From assembly GCF_013466985.1 (NCBI RefSeq), contig NZ_CP059164.1, forward strand, positions 4,473,001 through 4,537,000: 64,000 bases of DNA, read 5' to 3'. The translations under genes and the position numbers were made by a program. Below are positions 61,765 to 64,000 of the stretch, in pieces; positions within the stretch are counted from its first letter, which is position 1; each line of letters starts with the position of its first letter. Source of the stretch: Nocardioides ungokensis. Its GTDB lineage: Bacteria > Actinomycetota > Actinomycetes > Propionibacteriales > Nocardioidaceae. The notes below the pieces were generated by a model. That model had not been told where the DNA came from and did no database searches. It saw nothing but the letters and a program-made list of their open reading frames with translations.

Positions 61765-61784
61765 CCTGCCCGAAATCGGGCAGG
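61765..61784. promoter_or_regulatory. Hairpin CCTGCCCGA-AA-TCGGGCAGG before the small basic protein
   Basis: Perfect 9-bp arms (61765-61773 and 61776-61784) with a two-base centre, 9 bases upstream of the ATG at 61755. It covers the expected Shine-Dalgarno zone, so it may be an operator or a translation-blocking hairpin. Confidence 0.55.
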
Positions 61785-61952
61785 AATCGACCCGTTGTGA
61801 CCGTTCAGCCTGGCCCTAGCCCCGGACTGCCGCCGTCCCACCTGTCACAAGGGAGCGTGATCACCGCCAGCGACCTCGAATCCGGGCCCGGGTGGAGGAG
61901 ATGGCCCGAGTTTCGCCCTTGGTCAGCGGCCCGGGTGGAGGTGCGGTACGCT

Positions 61953-61979
61953 AGGTGAACAGAAGGTGAACGAAAGGTG
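61953..61979 (+). promoter_or_regulatory. Direct repeats AGGTGAAC every 11 bp upstream of the 47-residue gene
   Basis: AGGTGAAC at 61953-61960 and 61964-61971, then AGGTG at 61975-61979. The spacing is one DNA turn. It precedes the start at 61987 by 7-34 bases. Two further 14-bp direct repeats, GGCCCGGGTGGAGG, sit at 61885-61898 and 61928-61941. The 61785-61986 gap otherwise shows no gene. Confidence 0.5.
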
Positions 61980-61986
61980 TCCTGAC

Positions 61987-62130
61987 ATGAACGCGCAATC
62001 GAACGATGGCCTCGTCCAGACCTGGGTGAGGGTCGTCGACGAGCGTGGACGGGCACACCTGGAGGCTCGCTGGGTGACGACGCCGGGGACCCCCGCCGTC
62101 ACCCCACCGGCGCACTCCCACGCCGCCTGA
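61987..62130 (+). CDS. 47-residue small conserved-looking protein
   Basis: ATG at 61987, TGA at 62128. Sequence MNAQSNDGLVQTWVRVVDER and a central HLEARW; the tail is T/P/H-rich. Similar tiny proteins with a WVRVxxxxGRxxLEARW core occur in actinobacteria by my recollection; function unknown. AAAGGTG lies 6 bases upstream as a ribosome-binding site. It is 45 bases upstream of the acyl-CoA dehydrogenase gene on the same strand and may be cotranscribed. Confidence 0.6.
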   Translation: MNAQSNDGLVQTWVRVVDERGRAHLEARWVTTPGTPAVTPPAHSHAA

Positions 62131-62175
62131 CCTGCTGGGCCTGACCCCACTGGAGCGCCGGGTCATGATGGGCTC

Positions 62176-63363
62176 ATGACCGGACCGCTGGCACCCCTCG
62201 CCCTGCTCGACACCGACTCGCTCATCGGCGAGGAGGACCGCGCCATGCGCGACACGGTCCGCTCCTTCGTCGACGACCGGCTGCGACCCGAGGTCGCGGG
62301 CTGGTACGAGCGGGCGGACGTGCCCGTGCGGGACCTCGCGCTGGAGTTCGGCAAGCTCGGCCTGCTCGGCATGCACCTCGAGGGCTACGGCTGCGCCGGG
62401 ACCAGCGCCACGGCGTACGGCCTGGCGTGCCTGGAGCTCGAGGCCGGGGACTCGGGCCTGCGCTCGATCGTCTCGGTGCAGGGGTCGCTGGCGATGTTCG
62501 CGATCTGGAAGCACGGGTCGGCGGAGCAGAAGGACGCCTGGCTGCCCCGGATGGCCACCGGCGAGGCGATCGGCTGCTTCGGGCTGACCGAGCCGGACTT
62601 CGGCTCCGACCCGGGAGGGATGCGCACCCGGGCGGTCCAGGACCCCGCTCCCGACGGACAGGGCGACTGGGTCCTCACCGGCAACAAGATGTGGATCACC
62701 AACGGCTCGGTCGCCGACGTCGCCGTCGTCTGGGCGCGGACCGAGGACGGGGTGCGCGGCTTCGTGGTGCCGACGGACACACCCGGCTTCACCGCGACCG
62801 AGATCAAGCACAAGATGTCGCTGCGCGCCTCGGTCACCGCCGAGCTGGCGCTGGACGGCGTGCGGTTGCCGGCCTCCGCGATGCTCCCCGAGGCGCACGG
62901 GCTGTCCGGCCCGCTCTCATGCCTCACCGAGGCGAGGTTCGGCATCGTGTTCGGGGCCCTGGGCGCGGCCCGCGACTGCCTCGAGACCACGATCGCCTAC
63001 GCCCGCGAGCGGGAGATCTTCGAGCGGCAGCTCGCGTCGTACCAGCTCACGCAGGCCAAGCTCGCCGACATGGCGGTCGAGCTCGGCAAGGGGATGCTGC
63101 TCGCCCTGCACCTGGGCCGGCTCAAGGACGACGGCCGGCTGCCGACCCCCGCGATCAGCGTCGGCAAGCTCAACAACACCCGCGAGGCGCTCGCCATCGC
63201 CCGCGAGTGCCGCACCGTCCTCGGCGCCGCCGGGATCACGCTGGAGTACCCCCTGATGCGGCACGCCAACAACCTGGAGTCGGTGCTGACCTACGAGGGC
63301 ACGTCCGAGGTTCACCAGCTCGTCATCGGCCAGGCACTGACCGGGGAGTCGGCCTTCCGGTAG
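62176..63363 (+). CDS. Acyl-CoA dehydrogenase, glutaryl-CoA dehydrogenase-like
   Basis: 395 residues. GCFGLTEPDFGSDPGGMRTR and LTGNKMWITNGSVADVAVVW are the FAD/substrate loops; RQLASYQLTQAKLADMAVEL and the catalytic glutamate in LTYEGTSEVHQLVIGQALTG. The TEPDFGSDPGGM motif matches glutaryl-CoA dehydrogenase, which oxidises and decarboxylates glutaryl-CoA to crotonyl-CoA in lysine/tryptophan breakdown; short-chain dehydrogenases are an alternative. GAGCGCC-type leader only. Downstream, a small dyad GTGGTC-CA-GACCAC (63367-63380) may terminate it. Confidence 0.9.
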   Translation: MTGPLAPLALLDTDSLIGEEDRAMRDTVRSFVDDRLRPEVAGWYERADVPVRDLALEFGKLGLLGMHLEGYGCAGTSATAYGLACLELEAGDSGLRSIVSVQGSLAMFAIWKHGSAEQKDAWLPRMATGEAIGCFGLTEPDFGSDPGGMRTRAVQDPAPDGQGDWVLTGNKMWITNGSVADVAVVWARTEDGVRGFVVPTDTPGFTATEIKHKMSLRASVTAELALDGVRLPASAMLPEAHGLSGPLSCLTEARFGIVFGALGAARDCLETTIAYAREREIFERQLASYQLTQAKLADMAVELGKGMLLALHLGRLKDDGRLPTPAISVGKLNNTREALAIARECRTVLGAAGITLEYPLMRHANNLESVLTYEGTSEVHQLVIGQALTGESAFR

Positions 63364-63366
63364 AAA

Positions 63367-63380
63367 GTGGTCCAGACCAC
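63367..63380. terminator. Small dyad GTGGTCCAGACCAC after the acyl-CoA dehydrogenase
   Basis: Inverted repeat GTGGTC-CA-GACCAC 4 bases after the stop. Short, so termination is only possible. The next 80 bases hold the YceI promoter with TTGAAGATTGAACAAACC, a MarR-like patch. Confidence 0.35.
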
Positions 63381-63458
63381 TGCCGACCGGGAATGAAACG
63401 GACCTTGGTCCGGTTTGGATGGTTGAAGATTGAACAAACCGACCGTCAGGAGCAGACC

Positions 63459-64000
63459 ATGAACTTCCTCAACCGCACCAAGACCGCCACCGCCGTCGTC
63501 GACCCGACCTTCGACGCCCCCACCAGCGCCGTCGAGGACATCACCGGCGACTACACCATCGACCAGACCCACACGCGCCTCGGCTTCAGCGCCCGCCACG
63601 CGATGGTCACCACCGTCCGCGGCCAGTTCACCGACTTCACCGGCACCGCGCACATCGACACCGCGAACCCGGCTGCCTCGAAGGTCGCGCTGACCATCCA
63701 GACCGCCAGCATCGACACCGGTGTCGCCGACCGCGACGGCCACCTGAAGTCCGCCGACTTCTTCGACGCCGACAACAACAAGGAGATCACCTTCGTCTCG
63801 ACCAAGGTCGAGCGCGAGGACGCCTCCACCTGGCTGATCACCGGCGACCTGACCATGAAGGGCGTCTCCAAGCCCGTCACCATCGAGTTCGAGTCCACCG
63901 GCTCGGCCCGTGACCCCTTCGGCAACCTGCGCGTCGGCTTCGAGGGCGCGACCAGCATCAACCGCAAGGACTGGGGCCTGTCCTGGAACGCCGCGCTCGA
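63459..64000 (+). CDS. YceI family protein (5' part, runs off the window)
   Basis: First 180 residues of a YceI-like lipid-binding lipocalin-type protein. After a 30-residue N-terminus (MNFLNRTKTATAVVDPTFDA) come ITGDYTIDQTHTRLGFSARH, VRGQFTDFTGTAHIDT and KGVSKPVTIEFESTG, the family's beta-barrel strands, followed by DPFGNLRVGFEGATSINRKD. No signal peptide, so a cytoplasmic form. These bind isoprenoid or fatty acyl chains. AGGAG sits 6 bases before ATG 63459. The gene is open at base 64000. Confidence 0.92.
   Translation, partial: MNFLNRTKTATAVVDPTFDAPTSAVEDITGDYTIDQTHTRLGFSARHAMVTTVRGQFTDFTGTAHIDTANPAASKVALTIQTASIDTGVADRDGHLKSADFFDADNNKEITFVSTKVEREDASTWLITGDLTMKGVSKPVTIEFESTGSARDPFGNLRVGFEGATSINRKDWGLSWNAAL

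Overview
The window is a high-GC actinobacterial chromosome segment. Codon use, GTG starts, overlapping ATGA/GTGA gene junctions, the gene families and a recognisable intergenic repeat (61420-61459) fit Nocardioides or a close relative in the Nocardioidaceae; that assignment is by recall and not by a search. About 60 protein genes are supported. I see no rRNA, tRNA, CRISPR, phage or insertion-sequence genes.

Layout. 1-6092 (minus): a tightly coupled acyl-CoA carboxylase operon (TetR, TIGR03084 protein, AtuA-like protein, acyl-CoA dehydrogenase, carboxyltransferase, biotin carboxylase), probably for branched acyl-CoA (leucine or terpenoid) breakdown. 6162-13858: secreted metallopeptidase, a PadR / 48-residue microprotein / ABC ATPase / FtsX permease operon, RDD membrane protein, SDR, TetR. 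14026-17880 (minus): a four-gene operon of acyl-CoA dehydrogenase, SDR, APH-type kinase and histidine phosphatase that looks like a 4-hydroxyacyl-CoA catabolic module. 18010-23113: ABM-like protein, FadB and FadA with a divergent MerR regulator. 23110-31865: esterase, VOC protein, NmrA-like protein, two CPBP proteases, DEAD helicase, CsbD, flavin monooxygenase, GAF-ANTAR-like regulator, glutamine amidotransferase. 31882-42099: CaiB/racemase, a polar amino-acid ABC importer, DUF4396 protein, PadR plus FadH, PatB-type lyase, beta-glucosidase and pirin. 42175-46889: DAG kinase, AGPS-like flavoprotein, TetR and GlpD, matching the mycobacterial Rv2249c-Rv2252 layout. 46952-64000: ECF sigma factor, TIGR03086 protein, LuxR regulator, DUF2332, aldehyde dehydrogenase, EF-G2-like GTPase, class B PBP, SGNH hydrolase, DEAD helicase, GlmS, small proteins, a glutaryl-CoA-dehydrogenase-like enzyme and a partial YceI protein.

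Theme: lipid and acyl-CoA catabolism dominates (three acyl-CoA dehydrogenases, FadA/FadB/FadH, a carboxylase, a racemase, ether-lipid-like genes), mostly in small operons each next to its own TetR, MerR or PadR regulator. Several regulators have a good palindromic operator candidate in front of them.

Two things stand out. First, a set of long palindromic elements sits almost exactly at gene 3' ends (20956, 38756, 42095, 59495, 61420), and one 88-bp palindrome lies inside the accD reading frame, where it is translated. Second, eleven genes carry frameshifts, almost all net single-base deletions and often in G/C runs, which more likely reflects sequencing error than gene decay.
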